Assembly: GCF_030272615.1 (NCBI RefSeq)
Contig: NC_081415.1
Coordinates: 374,679,392 to 374,743,391, forward strand
Reading direction: 5' to 3'
Source: Cryptomeria japonica
Taxonomy: Eukaryota > Streptophyta > Pinopsida > Cupressales > Cupressaceae
DNA length: 64,000 nucleotides
A model generated the notes under the pieces. It was given only the letters and a program-made list of their open reading frames with translations. It was not told the DNA's origin and did not search any database. Below, in pieces: positions 1 to 12,996 of the stretch; position 1 is the stretch's first letter; each line of letters begins with the position of its first letter. The position numbers and the translations under genes are program-made.

Positions 1-834
1 CAAAGAGAGTGGAAAGAAATGATGATATTATAATACCTTAATTCCTCATGAGAAAGAGATCAAGCATCAAGGTATTGAATATTAGGATTAATTTGCAGAT
101 CTATACATTTGTGATGGTATCCATGATCATCTCTTCATAAATTCAACTACATTCAAGTCAACATCAAACATCTTCATGAGCATTTTGGCATCAAGAAGGT
201 CTATGAAGGTATACACATTCCATTTTCCATTCTATCATCTACTACCTAACAACACACTTTCAATTCAAGTTCAATTCAATTCAATTTCAAGCTTAATTCC
301 TAAAATTTAGGTTTGACTTAGGCAAATCCCTTTCTACCCAACATTTTTCCTCTTTTCTATGTGTAGGAACAAGTAACAAGCACACAAAAATAGGTACAAA
401 GAAAGTAGGAGGAGATCTATAGTCTATAATTTGATGGAGTTAAAACTATTAGGGGTGAGTCGAGCAAGGCACTTCAATCTTAGGAGTAGGTCAAGTTGGG
501 CGCCTTTCTCCCTCTAGTTTTTCCTAAAATTCAGACTCTAGGTTAGTTATAGTTTGCTCTGCTAGATCTTCTTTCAGTGATCTACTAGTCCATTGTTTTC
601 CTATACATGTTGAAAATGATCATTTCAACCTATTTGATCCTAGTTCATGCATTCTTCATTTACAATTTACATAATCATATCCTCTACACGGCAAAGCACC
701 ATTGCATCTAGTTTGTGCCTAAATCATCTCTTTCCTAGTGGATCATTCTCCTTCCAATGTAATTTGGTAATTATGAAATAGATTCCTTGTTTGCATGCAT
801 AGACTTGTGAATCCTATTCCCTTACCTACCTTAA
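1..834 (+). repeat. 5' LTR (partial) of a Ty3/gypsy-like element
   Basis: This stretch matches 5930-6571 plus 7518-7698 in order and orientation. Shared blocks include a run beginning near 40 and again near 5990 (agagatcaa.catcaagg) and the block tttgcatgcatagA at about 790 and 7651. The left end lies outside the window. The LTR ends near 834 (ccttaa), followed by attttggtgaacccaaca, which sits where the primer-binding site should be. The two LTR copies differ at many positions, so the insertion is old. Confidence 0.75.
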
Positions 835-1454
835 ATTTTGGTGAACCCAACATATCTTATAATTGCATTACTTTTTATTTTCATCTTGAGATCTGATTCA
901 TATGAATTGTATTCATTCATATTTACAATCATTTCTAAAACATATAGCTTATGCACTCATAGTTACATTCATTATATAACTAGTTAACCATACCTTACAC
1001 TTTGGTGAATGCAAAATATCCTATGCTTTCTAATTTTTAAATTTGATTTGTATGCATTTAATTAATTCATATTTGTAATCATATAGCTTATGCATTTAGA
1101 GATCCAAGTTTTCTTCATTTTATGCAATGTTTAAATAGTCAATTTATTAAAGATTTGTATTATTTAGAAATTTCCTTCATTAGATTTGTGCATGAGTTTT
1201 ATGACTTTGATCCCTACATCTAATATCCTTGTGAGAAGAATTTATAGACTTATGGCTCCCTAAGAAGTGTAGATCCCGAGTCAACTAACATTTTCTATAG
1301 GAACTTAGGTAAAACTTTGCTTATACATGAAATACCTAACATTGTTGACAATAATTCTTCCTACACTTCTCATGATGAGGATGACTCCCTAACATGAGTG
1401 TCTCCTAGCTAAGGAGTAAATCATGTCCATGATTTCAAAAATATTAAACATTGG
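835..1454 (+). other. Leader of the gypsy-like element, with internal duplication
   Basis: This is non-coding AT-rich sequence between the 5' LTR and gag. A segment of about 125 bp is repeated imperfectly: 832-960 and 992-1102 both run from cctta..tttggtgaa through a tatgaatt/tatgcatt stretch to catatagcttatgca. The duplication includes the candidate primer-binding region, so two partial copies of it exist. I see no gene here. Confidence 0.45.
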
Positions 1455-2950
1455 ATGTGTCAAGAACACTCCAATAGTGAGGCAATCCCCTTGATTGAAG
1501 GATTGAGGAGGATGGTTCAAAATGATGAACATGGTATGGATTTGTCTCATGGTATATCTCATATTGTGAATAATAATATCATGTCCATGAAAATTTGTGT
1601 TGAAGCTCTTAACTTTTCTAATCCCCCTAATACCATTGAAAACACCATTTTTTCCCAACAACATTTCCTAATATACTCTGTCTGTCACGGTTATATATAT
1701 ACAAAATATCAATCGTACACATGTTAGTCTTGGAGGAATTCCTATCAAACCTCCTTCTGTGAGTGTTACATGTATTTCCCAACCATCTCATATACCTACA
1801 TACCACAATGACCCACTTTCATATTCTAATGCGCCATCCATTTCCCATAATATTCCACATCCTTCATTATCCAACATGTCCAATACCAAGTTATCCACTA
1901 AAGAACCCATTAATAACCAAGCCCAAAGTGTCTCATCTTTGCAACAACTTGCTTCCATGACCCAATCAAAATTCAAAATTCCCACCAGTGACGTTGCTAT
2001 CCCACTTTCCCAGGATATTATTTGTACCATTATCCCTCCATACATGAAAATCCCTCACCTAGAGACATTAAAAAAAAGGGTGATCCCTTGACTCTTGACT
2101 CATGTGAAAACATCTCAAACTTGTTATAGTGACTTTTAAAAAGATCATAGACTTATGGCTATTTTTGGGGGGGGATATTTAAAGAAAAGACATTGCAATG
2201 GTTTTTTTTGTTGCCTCCTTATTTCGTTGATTTTTAAAAAAAGTTGGCTAATTCTTTCATTCAACAACTCCAAAATAATATTGGTCCATAAATTTTTTTG
2301 ATTGATTTGATCATTGTAAACAAGGTGTTAAGGAAAAATTGACTAATTTTATTGGTAGATTTAAACATTTTCATGCTCAAACATCTTATCCTATGCTTAA
2401 TATGGATGTTCAAATAATTTTCATTTTTAATTTGCAAAAATACATTAGAGATAAGTTATTGTTCTCTAAGTTTACTTATTTTAACCAATTGTGTGTAGTT
2501 CTTCATAATTATTAGCTTCAAGTGAGCCAATTTGAATAATCCACTTCAATGGCTCTAGTTGATAAGAATGATGCCCCTCAACAATCTTTCCAAAAGTTTC
2601 AAAAATCAAATAAAGGAATCATTAAAATCAATAATATCTCAAGCAATGTTGATACACAACTATCAGTTGCAACACCAGGTATGGCTCTTTTTTATCCATT
2701 TTTAAACTAGCTTGTAATTTTACACCTCATTCTGAATCTTTGCATAATTTTAGGTTGCATTTAATTAATGCTAATATTTTGAAACTTCCTCCTTTCAAAC
2801 CACATGACCCTTCCAAACCATTGTCAGCTTCCCATGATCCAAAATCATTTTGCCAATATCATTGTCAACCTAGCCATGATACTAAGAGGAGTTATAGGTA
2901 GAAACATCTTATCTAAGATCCCATTGATTCCAAGACCATAACAATTGCTA
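1455..2950 (+). pseudogene. gag: Ty3/gypsy gag, degenerate
   Basis: Gag would form the virus-like particle. Pieces in shifting frames line up with plant gypsy Gag: an N-terminal Q/S-rich part (1759-2091) ending in PYMKIPHLE; then LQWFFLLPPYFVDF and LANSFIQQLQNNIG (about 2190-2290), the hallmark of the retrotransposon gag core; then KEKLTNFIGRFKHF, FNLQKYIRDKLL and FNQLCVVLHNY (about 2330-2515). A zinc-knuckle relic reads FCQYHCQPSHDTKRSYR (about 2850-2900), where the expected final Cys is lost. Several stops and frameshifts interrupt it, so no protein can be made. It is continuous with the protease remnant downstream. The family assignment is firm; exact ends are not. Confidence 0.7.
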
Positions 2951-3087
2951 GTGTTACTGACAAAGGAAACAAATTAGTTACACCCCCTAACCAAAATTTG
3001 TAAATATATAACAATCCTTTTCCTTCTCATTCTACTAACTCTATCGAGCCTACAAAATTATTACCTTCTTTTTCCACCAATATTATT

Positions 3088-3660
3088 GTGCCTAGCAACC
3101 CTTCTATCATGAATAGTGATAATACTCGTGTTGACGCCAACAATGTTGTCAATCTTGAACCTTGCATTACTATTGATCCCAAGGAGATTAGTAAGGCACT
3201 TAATGGACCCTTATACATTTTTGTGAATATTAATGGTAAGTTATCTCAAGTAGTCCTTTTTGACCATTTGTGTATGGTGAATGTTATAACTGAAGAACAT
3301 CTCTTGACAACACAATTTCATCAAGAAACTTATGACAAATTTGATACAATGATAAAGACTTAAGACGATTTTTCTTGTCCTACTCATGGTTCTATTACTC
3401 TTCCCATTGAGGTTGGTAAGAAGTTATTAGATATCACCTTTGTCATTATCCCAATTTAAGACCAAAACCAAGTAAGACTAGGACATCCTTGGATTACTTC
3501 CATGAAAGCTATTGCTTCTCCTATTCATAAGTGTTTGAATTTTCCTCACAATGGAGAAATTATTACGATCAATCATAGTCTCTATAATCCTTTAGCAAGT
3601 CATGGAAACTTTTCCCTTGACTTCTTTTGGCCTCAAACATCTTAACTATTACAACCTCAT
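3088..3660 (+). pseudogene. Ty3/gypsy aspartic protease region, degenerate
   Basis: The frame from 3088 reads ALNGPLYIFVNINGKLSQVV, then LFDHLCMVNVITEEHLL. This corresponds to the retroviral-type protease active-site segment, normally (V)D-S/T-G-(S/A)-x-x-N-V-I. The Asp and the N-V-I remain, but the catalytic D-S/T-G has become D-H-L, so the enzyme would be dead. After a stop at 3361, the text continues as QVRLGHPWITSMKA and HKCLNFPHNGEIITI, the conserved stretch after the protease in plant gypsy polyproteins. No reverse transcriptase follows where it should. Confidence 0.65.
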
Positions 3661-5536
3661 CAAGATATTTTCTTCTTATCTTACCAAAAATATAAACATG
3701 AAATTATTTCCAAGTTGAGTAAACCTATGGATGTTCCACATCCTCATTTTGGACCCAAATTCCTTCCCACGCCTTCCATTCCTCCTATTTACGCTTCAAT
3801 TTCACCTCCTGTATCAAACAGATGTCCAACATCCTCTATCTCTCAACCTAATAAGGTTCCTTCTATTCCTCCCTCTATAAAGGAAGAAAAGGAGTCGATG
3901 TTGATTGATTCCAAGTCCTCAAATTCCAAGCCAGACCAAAAGAAACCACAGTGCTTCAGACTGATGTCAAAGACGCCATGCTAAGGCATGTGAGATTGCT
4001 TCCCAAACTAATTCCTCCCCTAAAACACTTCCTAATGCTTTGATCTCATTTTATCAAACTATGACCAATCTAAGGGAGGAATAAAATCTTAAGAAAATGA
4101 AAATGTCTAAGAATGTAATTGTTCTTTTCACGTTAAATATCCTATTATAATTAATCTAGATGATTATATGGATGACAATGACACTAATATGTTGATTTTA
4201 ATGATTCTGATGATACATTTGAGGTTATTGAAATCAATTATGAGTTATCTTCAATATTTTCCAAAGCATTAACCCTAGCTCCTAGTGACAAACAAAGTGA
4301 TCCACCATTAGAGCATGATCCTTTTTTGGAACTCATGGTAACTCCATCTACCATGATTGATTTGCTCATCTTACTTCTTTTCCACCATCCCTAAATGATG
4401 TTAAGTGAAATTGGGAGATGGATGATTTGCTTGAATAGATTCATTCATGTCTTGGATTCTCTTATGTGTGTTTTATTTTTCATAATGTGCTCCCATGTGC
4501 TATGCTACTTGACATGACTCTATGTTATTTTAGGTTCTCTTTGGATGACCCATGTTTCTCTGTTGGTGCAAGGTGATAGAGGGAGCGATCCATTGTGACA
4601 TTCCTCTATTTGGTATCTCAATTATTCTATATGTAGTATCAATTTTATGTCATACATGTGCTATTGTTCGTAAATGTACCTTTGTGGTGTCTACTTGGGG
4701 ATGATGCAAGGTGTTGAGATCTCTTTTTGGTCTCTTCCATGTTGACCCAAAAAGACATTTGTTTGTTATCTTATGTGCACTTCATCCATTGTGCTTGTAG
4801 TTCCACTACCTTTGGGGGATGAGGTCAAACCAATGCAATTATACTTGATATACATGAGTTATCATATGCACAAACTAACCCCAAAGTTAGTGAATCCCTT
4901 ATCTGCTCTTTTTTGTCATGTACTCTATTTCCCTTGATTTTGTCCTTGATTGGGGGCATATCATAGTGGAAACATGCTTGCCTTTTGGATGCATGTATGC
5001 TACCTTAAAGCTATTTTTCTTGGTAAGGCATATGCAATCACTTTAATGTGAGGGAATACACTCTGCTCTTTATTACGCTTTATGCACACACCACCAATCA
5101 ATTTTTTGCAGTCATTTTTTTCCAAGTTACTTTGAAAATTGTGCCATTTTCTTTGTAGTCTTTCCTTTTGGAAGATTTCCTTAGATATGATACTTTCCTT
5201 GGTTATCCTTTGCATCATTTCTTTGGAAAAATTTTAAGCATACAATGCTTCACTTGGTTAGCCTTGGGGTGAATTGACTATTATAACACAACTTGGTAGG
5301 CAATTCCATTTCTTCGTTTGCACCGTTTTACATGACTCATAGTAATTTTAACCTTACTGGGCTAGTGTAGTCATGCTTTCTCTCTCTTCATATTTTTCTC
5401 TTTTTCTCTTGGTTATAGATTGATAACGTCCTAAGTCCCTTGGGAGATTTGTGATTCTTGTCTCTTTTACCTTGAAAAAAGTTTTTTATGCTTTGATCTA
5501 CTTTACCAAGAGTATGAATGTAGGCTCATACTCTTG
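3661..5536 (+). other. Gypsy element interior lacking RT, RNase H and integrase
   Basis: This should hold pol but shows none of the expected motifs (YVDD box, integrase HHCC or DDE). A Pro/Ser-rich reading frame at 3715-3984 and an acidic stretch near 4200-4350 look like polyprotein linker. The remainder is AT-rich with no recognisable coding. Either pol was deleted long ago or the family is non-autonomous (gag plus protease only). Confidence 0.5.
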
Positions 5537-5553
5537 CTAAAGTGGGGGCTAAA
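5537..5553 (+). other. Polypurine tract of the gypsy-like element
   Basis: The sequence ctaaagtgggggctaaa lies directly before the 3' LTR start TGTAGCATCG. It is in the position and has the composition of the plus-strand primer for reverse transcription. Confidence 0.6.
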
Positions 5554-7698
5554 TGTAGCATCGTAAATTCCATCCCTATGTAAATTTCTTGCTTATCAAG
5601 GTCCTATTTAGCATGCCTAGCCTTTAGTGCCTAACATGCTTGATCTAACCCTATTTAACATCTCATTCCAACTTCTTTCCATTTTGAACCTCGAGTCCCA
5701 ATTTTGGGCCACATTGGAGGGAGTAAGGCACCTAGGGCGACCAAATCCTAGGAGCAGGCCAATCAGGGTGTCCCGCTCTCCAATGTTTGGGCCCAAATTT
5801 AAACCACTTAACAACTAGCTTGGTTAGGTGTGAATTATTTGCTCATGTTAGCTTGCTCTAATTTTTGTACTCCAAAATGCTTGAGAAAGGTATATAAGCA
5901 AGGTATCCTCCCTCAATTTGTGTAGAGAGAGGAAAAAGGAGAATTGAAAGAGATGATAATATTAAACCAGTTTCACACCTCAAGAGCAAGAGATCAAACA
6001 TCAAGGCATTGAAGATTAGGAGTAATTTGAAAATCTATGCATTTGTGATGGAATCCATCATCTTCTCTTCCTAAAGTCAACTACATTCAAGTCAATATCA
6101 AACACCTTCATGAGAATTTTGATATCAAGAAGGTTTATGAAGGTATAAGCATTCCATTTCTAGTTCTAGCCTTTGCAACCTAACAACACACTTTCAATTC
6201 AATTTCAAGGGTAATACTTAAAATTGAGGTTCAACTTAGGCAAACGCCTTTCTACCCAACATTTTTTCTCTTTTTATGTGTAAGAATAGGTGATGAACCC
6301 ATGAAAATAGGTACATATCAAGTTGGAGATCTACAATCTATAATTTGCCAAAGCTAAAACTATCGAGAGTGGGCTGAGAAAGACACCTCAATCCTAGGAT
6401 CAAGTCAAGCTGGGTGCCTTGCTTCCTCTTATTTTTCTAAAATTTAGATTGTGGGTTAGTTACAGTCTACTCTATTGGATCTTCTTTCGAAATAAGTTTG
6501 TGAGTTCATTGTTTTCCTATGCATGCTGAAAATTTATTATTTCAACCTATTTGATCCTAGTTTGTGCATTCTATAAACACCTCAAAATGTCTCTTTACTA
6601 ACACGCTGATTATTCCTCTTCATTAATTAAATAATTTTTTAATTAATCTAATTATTATTCTTCCAAATTACTTTAATCATCGCATTTCATCATTTCTAAT
6701 TAATCAATTTCTTCTAATTTCCCTCCAATAATTTAATCATTCAACCTTCCCTCTCTTTAAATTAATTAAATAATTTTATTATTTAATTAATTTTGAATTT
6801 ATAACTTTAGTTAAATAAATTTTTATTATTTAATTAAATTTAATTTATATTTTTCCCATAATTAAATTATTTAATTAGCTAACCAAGTCTTCTAAATTAA
6901 ATAATTCTCTTTAATTTATTTTAATCTAACTTCATTTCTCACTTCTAAATTCTAAATCTCAAATTCTAATTTTATCTCATGTGCATGATTTTGGATATTT
7001 TTGAAAATCAATTTCAAATCAATTTTTAATCCAAATTTAGATTAAATGCAATTTCTTGCTAAATTCCCATTGCACGTGCTAATTTCTAATTAATAGTCAC
7101 CCCTGAGTTCCACCTTTTCTAAATAATTAATTAATTCAATTAATTTCTCCAATCACCTCTCTAATTATCAGTTTGCTTTTTTGCTCACTCTAGTTCCACC
7201 TCTCAATCAATTCTCTTGAATTTTTATAAATTTGTCATCAATCTCCCTTTTTCATCAACCACTATCTTTGAATTCTTGTGCTATCATATTGCAAGTTATC
7301 AAAGCGTGACTCTAAGAGCCAACTTCATGCAAGGAAGAGAAGAGCAATAGGAGCTTGGATGCTATCGACATTGAGTTTGATTTGATTGATTTTATATTGT
7401 TGATTTGAGCATTCTTTATTATTGTTTGTATTTGAAATATGTTAATTAGATAGGTTTTGATGGTTAACTATTTAAATTTTTTATTAACGGTGAAGATTCC
7501 ATGCATACAACACATTATTCATTTATAATTTGCATAGTCATATTCTCTACACAATGAAGGACCATTGCATCTAGCTTGTGCTTAAATCATCTTGAATCTA
7601 GTGGATCATTCTCCTTCCAATGTAATCCAATAGGTATGAAATAGATTCCGTGTTTGCATGCATAGAATTGTGAATCCTATTCCCTTACCTACCTTACA
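5554..7698 (+). repeat. 3' LTR of the gypsy-like element, interrupted
   Basis: It starts TGTAGC directly after a purine-rich tract and ends ccttaca, so the ends form the inverted TGTA/TACA expected of an LTR. It aligns with 1-834 but is split by an insertion at 6572-7512. Without that insertion the LTR is about 1.2 kb. The left LTR is uninterrupted at the matching place (tgcattcttcattta near 648), which dates the insertion after the gypsy element itself. Confidence 0.75.
6572..7512 (+). mobile_element. 941-bp insertion in the 3' LTR, probable solo LTR
   Basis: Comparing the two gypsy LTRs places the insertion exactly. It is flanked by cattc (6567-6571) and catta (7513-7517), a 5-bp target duplication with one change. 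Its ends are TATAAACACC and GCATACAACA, compatible with a decayed TG..CA LTR. The interior is very AT-rich (taattaatt tracts) with no reading frame of note. A solo LTR is the simplest reading; a non-autonomous DNA element is possible. Confidence 0.6.
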
Positions 7699-7938
7699 AT
7701 TTGTACCATCTGTATGACCATTGTACCATGTACAACCCGTTATATCATTTTTTTTTGGTCTCAATTCATATGTAAAAACTTTTCCCTATGCAAGTGTATG
7801 AGCAATTTTTCATTATTATTTTATTTCATTTAAGGTGCTTCTTGCTTAGGTGTGGCATTAGCCTTGGTAAGTTTAATGCCTTGAAGACTACCACTATCAA
7901 CTACCAAAGAATATTTTGTTCCCTTCATTATTTACCTA

Positions 7939-8399
7939 GGGGAAAGGACCCAGTAGTTGAGCATGTACCAATTGTTGTGAGGGTTGTTGATACCTTTTGT
8001 TCCAAAAACTGAACAAATAAAACCTATTGTTTGAAACAAAAAATATCATTTCTTGTTAGGAAATGTACCAACAGTTGTTAGGAAATGTTCTAATAGTTGT
8101 TAACAAATGTACTAATATTGTAAAAAGTAACCAATCAGATGATGTCATGTCAGTTGCACAACTATTGGGGTCTCTTTTGCACGCCTATTGGTCTCACTTT
8201 TTGGGGGGGCTATTTTGGACACTTTGGCAAAAAGCATGCTGATGTGGCATCATATTTGATGATGTGGCCCTAAAACCTTAGTTATAAGCAGGGGACTTGC
8301 CAAGTAAGCTGCTGTAAAAAAATCAAAGTGATTTAAAATTTCCATGTAGGATTTTGAGAAGCGCGAAGTTAGGGTGCACAACTATTGGGTCCTTTCCCC
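7939..8399. mobile_element. MITE with about 25-bp terminal inverted repeats
   Basis: The left end GGGGAAAGGACCCAGTAG and the right end CTATTGGGTCCTTTCCCC are inverted copies, and similarity continues inward for about 30 bp. The element is flanked by TA on both sides (7937-7938 and 8400-8401). Inside are subterminal copies of acaactattggg near 8158 and three runs of gttgttaggaaatgt-like sequence at 8055-8115. It has no transposase. The TA duplication suggests Tc1/mariner-type or PIF-type mobilisation, but the family is not identified. Confidence 0.7.
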
Positions 8400-10029
8400 T
8401 ATCACTGATTTTTGCCAAGAAATATTTGTTTGAATATTTGATCTAAGGGAATATTTTATTCTTTAGAAGGAATATTCTAGTTGCTTAAAAAATAATTAAG
8501 CCATTCAATAGTCTAATAGAATATTCTATCAGTAAAGGTAATATTTTGGTGTAAGCATCTGCTAACATTAGCATGACATCACTAGTCTCTTCCCTAACTC
8601 AACCCCCTTCACTGCTGGCCTATTGATTTTTTTTCTTAACATGAAGAACCTCATTCTTAGCCACATAAATATCTTTTTTGGTGAATTTTTTTTATCATGA
8701 GTATTTTTTATGCTCTATGTATTGGTGTCAATTTTTTTTCTTATGATGTATAATTTTTTTTAAAGTGAATTATTCGTAGAGGCCACCTTGTAGAATTCTT
8801 ATTTGTGGAATTTTATAGGGTTCATTTGGGTTCATATATAATTCTTATTGGCTCACTTTTTTTTTAATTTGCTTAATATTTTTAGCACTAAGTAATGGTT
8901 CAATCTATTTTTCTTGTATGTATTCCAAAATTGTAATATATGAATATGCCTCTTTTGAGAATTTTAACTTCAAATCCACTTTGTGGAAATTATAAATGCA
9001 CTAAAATAAAGTGTAATATAACACTATATTTTTTTCCGTAGGGGGATCATGTTTTGAATATTGAAAAGTTCATTTTTAATGTTTTCTCTTTTGTTGAAGT
9101 TTGTAATGCATGCTTGATCTATGCCTTCATTGTCCACCTCATGATATAAAATGTGATTGTAAGAACTAAAATAACAAATATGTCTATAAATACATTCATA
9201 TAAAGTGTTAAAAATAATTTTATGTTCCTTCTAGGGAATTTTACATGTTTATTATGCCTCTTTAGCACTAAGTTAATAATGTGGCATTGGGATTGTGCAA
9301 TGCCTTAGTTTATTCAATCACATCTTTGTCAAGAGAGTGTCCCTCCATGACAATAATGAGTCCTATTTATTGTTTTTTCATGTGTGTGCCTTGGTTTTTG
9401 CACACCCTTCTTAGTTTCTCATACATCATATTAGACCTAATGCCAATTTTGCATTCTTTTGCACACTTTTGTGTCATATTTTAAATAATCTTCCTATATC
9501 TCTCCCTTGTCAACATTAAGGGGTTATCATCGCAAGCTTATGCTAATGCTTAGTTTCAATTTATTATTTTAAAGCAATTTATTTTATTGGAGCAATGAAG
9601 CAACCTTCTAATTTTTAAGTTGATCATAATTTTTGAGATTCTAGTACTTATGTAGAGGACCAATCATAATTTATGAGATTCTAGTACTTATGTATAGCAC
9701 CATGCATATTTTAGTAGTGTACAATATGTCACTCTTGCATCATTTATTTTGTGCTCCTTGATCATAATGTTATTTGCATCTTCAAATTAACAAAGTGTGT
9801 CTTCCTCTATGTCATCTATGTATTCATGGTTGACTAGTGTACTTAATGTTTCTCATGTAGTGTTTTGAATCTCTTACATTGATCTAAAGTCTTTGGAGAT
9901 TCATTGATTCCAATATACATCATCACTTCTTCTTTAGAAATGTTTAAAACTTCTACATATTTCAAGATCTCTTCATCGTCATATTCCTATCGTCATGGAA
10001 CATATCTTCAATAAGATTATTATTTCTCA
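8400..10029. other. Unrecognised AT-rich stretch
   Basis: I see no gene or clear element. Short reading frames (for example 9281-9484) have no familiar motif. A 40-bp tandem duplication lies at about 9624-9704, where atcataatttWtgagattctagtacttatgta occurs twice. Confidence 0.4.
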
Positions 10030-10209
10030 TTTCTCTCTTTTGGAGAGAGGTTTTTATTACCATTTGATATTTTTTATTTGCTCTGTTTATGAGAAATTTG
10101 TACATGAGTACCTAATAAGGCCTTATTATTTAACTTATATTTTTAGCATTTATCTTTCTCCCATGTATCACTTAAGGGGCGTGTTAGTGTGAAAAGAGTT
10201 ATTACTAAA
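10030..10209 (+). mobile_element. 3' end of a copia-like element: 3' UTR, polypurine tract and LTR start
   Basis: The stretch cttttggagagaggttttta..gagtacctaataaggcc parallels the 3' non-coding blocks at 15565-15741 and 17395-17584. It ends in the same cttaaggggcg tract followed by TGTTAGTGTG (LTR start at 10182). The LTR stops after 28 bp at 10209, where the 19-kb minus-strand element inserted, and appears to resume at 29333. No upstream copia coding sequence is recognisable. Confidence 0.55.
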
Positions 10210-11177
10210 TGTGTACATAAAAATGTGAGTAACTAAACTAATTGAAAACTATCTAACAATATATCTACACAATAAACAAGCAAAACACTCAAGATAAGAC
10301 GATAAAAAGGAAGCTAAAAAGATAATTAATGAGTAAGAAAATACAAACTTAATAGCTCATTTTATTGAGAATTTGTCCTTCGATTTGGTTCAATGTGTGC
10401 TCGATTTTATGATCTAAATGGTGCTTGAATATGCTCCATGATGATTGGATATGAAAAAACTAAGCTAAATTGGATGCAAAATGTATGGATATGAGTAGAT
10501 AAATTGGCATTATAATAGTAAGATAGCATGAAAGTGGATGATTTATGAAGAAAAGGGAGGGATTAAATAGGTAAGGATGAGAGGAGAGGAGGCTTGAAAA
10601 TGAGACACTTATCCTCAAAGAGGGCAAGTGGCTAAGACAAAGATGACAAGTGTCCTTGAGAACGGTAAGTGTTATGGAGTGGAATAACAAGTGTCACCAA
10701 GGACACATGTCTATTTGGGAGAGAAACACCCAAATAAATGATTCTTTCCAAATATTTAGAATATTAGGAATGTGCACACATGTGACAAGGGATGTTGGAA
10801 GGGATAAGGTTGGTTGAGAAACCAAGGTTAGTTAGTGGGCTAGGTTTTAGATGGGGGTTAAGGTTAGGAGACATGGGGAAATTAAATTAATTCATTCATT
10901 AATTCCATAATTGGAGAAAAGGAAGAAAAGGAAAAGAAATGAATTAAATAACTAAATTATGCATTTGATTTATTTAATAGAAGAAGGGATCAAATTTAAT
11001 CAAATAAATGATTTATGATTGTCAAATAATTAATTAAAAAGGGACTATAGTATAATTAATAAAATTAATTAGCTAGGAGGGAACACTAATTAATAAATAA
11101 TGCATAATTATTTAATTTAAAAACATTTTGGGTAGATAAATTCAATTAATTAGACTAATCAAATTTAGGTGTGTACA
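10210..11177 (-). repeat. 3' LTR of the 19-kb element
   Basis: On the minus strand it begins TGTACACACCTAAATTTGAT and ends ..TATGTACACA. It aligns along its whole length with 28296-29332; shared blocks include aagataagacgataaaaagg near 10290 and 28375. The pair differ by scattered substitutions and small indels, including an extra 50-60 bp of tgtcctcaaagaggacaag sequence in the right copy. Confidence 0.8.
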
Positions 11178-11191
11178 TTTTGCCCCTCTTT
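11178..11191 (-). other. Polypurine tract of the 19-kb element
   Basis: The plus strand reads ttttgcccctcttt, giving AAAGAGGGGCAAAA on the minus strand directly upstream of the LTR start TGTACACACC. This fixes the element's orientation. Confidence 0.6.
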
Positions 11192-12996
11192 ATGGTGGCA
11201 CTAAAATAGTGTCGGTGCAAAAAAAAGAAAGACAAACGATTGGAAAAAAAACATGCGTGAAGGGATGCATAGAGCAAAAAGATGCCCCATACAAGACTGA
11301 GGACAAGAGAAAGGTGTGACGACAGAGGAAGGATGAGTTAATGATGCCCCCTTGAGAGGGTGCACGAAAAATGGAGGACCGGGCAGTGTCTCGAAAGAAA
11401 CATTTCCCTAGTGGACAAGATGAAGAACAACGCAAAACAGAGCCTAAAAGCAAAAACAAATGGGAAAGAGGAGTGAAAGAAAATGCAAATGATATGCATG
11501 AACTGATCATGGAGGTTGAGCACCCTTGAAAATGTGTTAGCATGCAACAAGCACTTATTTTGATTTAGCATTGTATATGATGCACTAGGGTACAAAGAAC
11601 CAAGGTGATTTCACGGTCAATGCATGGACTGACTCAACTAGTAGACACAAAAGGTTAGTTTAGCATCACACGGAATCATAGAGGACTCTGTGGGAAACAA
11701 TGCTAGAAAAACCACAAGCAAAATATATGCCCCAATGTAACATGAGATAGCCAAGACCTCATGAGGGAACAACATGGGACACATCAAGAAAACACACTCC
11801 AAGAAAAACATGAACAATAAGATCATACCCAAGTTTCATTATTCCTAGTGCACCATGATATGAATAACCTTGGCGACTAGGAGGAAACAAAATGAAGAAA
11901 CTCAAAAAGATAAACAAAGATAAAAAGAATCAAAGCCAACACGAATGCCCCAAATATCTTTTGCCAAAGGGATGACTGATAGATGGGGATTTGATGTTGT
12001 CTGACTAGAGGAAGGATACATCCTACACATACTAATTATGATTGGATGAGGAATCGATGAGACTGGATGATAAAAGGTACTTGATATGATCATGATGACA
12101 AAGATTCTCAAGGATAATTATTGAAGAACCAGCTGATGGGATATGATCTTGACGACACATGATCTACTAACGCAAAGGATGAGACCTAAGGACACATATG
12201 TACAAGTGGACCTAGATGGAGACACACAATCAACACTATTTACAAGATGTACAAGAGGTATGATGGATGAGGACCCAGGGACAAACATGATGTTGCCCCA
12301 GTCAAGATGAAAAGTCATTAGAGATAGATGATTGATTAGGTATTGCTAATATGAGAATGATATATCCCAAAAAAACACTAGAATTGGATTGATAGTGGTT
12401 AAAGTGTTGTTGATGTGGGAGCGATATATCTTAAAACAACACAAGGATTGAAAAGGATACATCCTGATGATAATGATTGGATTATGATCAAGACTTGTAG
12501 CAAGGATGGGAACAATACCGAGGATGTGAATGGATGATTCGATTGGTGTTTGACTTTGGATGGCCGAAGGAGATGGATAGGATTGCACGCAATGGTGGAT
12601 TGCGAGGAGCAGATGGACTGATTGGATGGAAGGCATTGGATTGCATGGGGTATCCTAGAGCTAAATACCAATGACAAGGAATGTAAGAGGTGATGGAATG
12701 ATATGATAAGAGGGATGAAAGGATGGAGGATAGGCTGAAAAGCATTCGAAGATGGAAGCATTATGGATGTGGCTAGGAGATGAAAGGATGAGGGATGAAG
12801 GAATCAAAGTAGACGAGGATTGGGAGAGGATTAGATTATGGATGAAGGGATGGAGGAACTGGGAGATAAGGATTGGTGGATGGATGGATTAGTGAATAAA
12901 TGGTGGGTGTGATAGGGTCTCTGAGGACTATGCCACAAATGAATACGATGCCCCTTTTAGGATATGTCATCTATGATGAGGCATTAGGAGGGATAT
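11192..12996 (-). other. Interior of the 19-kb element near its 3' end
   Basis: There are no convincing genes. The plus strand is purine-rich, especially 12400-12960 (ggatgg, gatgaagg runs), so the minus strand yields Ser/Pro/His-rich frames without known domains. The motif tgcccc recurs about seven times (for example 11283, 11344, 11728, 11946, 12293, 12950), on the minus strand GGGGCA, often next to at or ga. Confidence 0.4.

Noticed and set aside
11190-12761. Several Ser/Phe- and Ser/His-rich minus-strand ORFs
   Set aside because: They arise from purine-rich plus-strand DNA; overlapping frames are equally open and no domain is seen.
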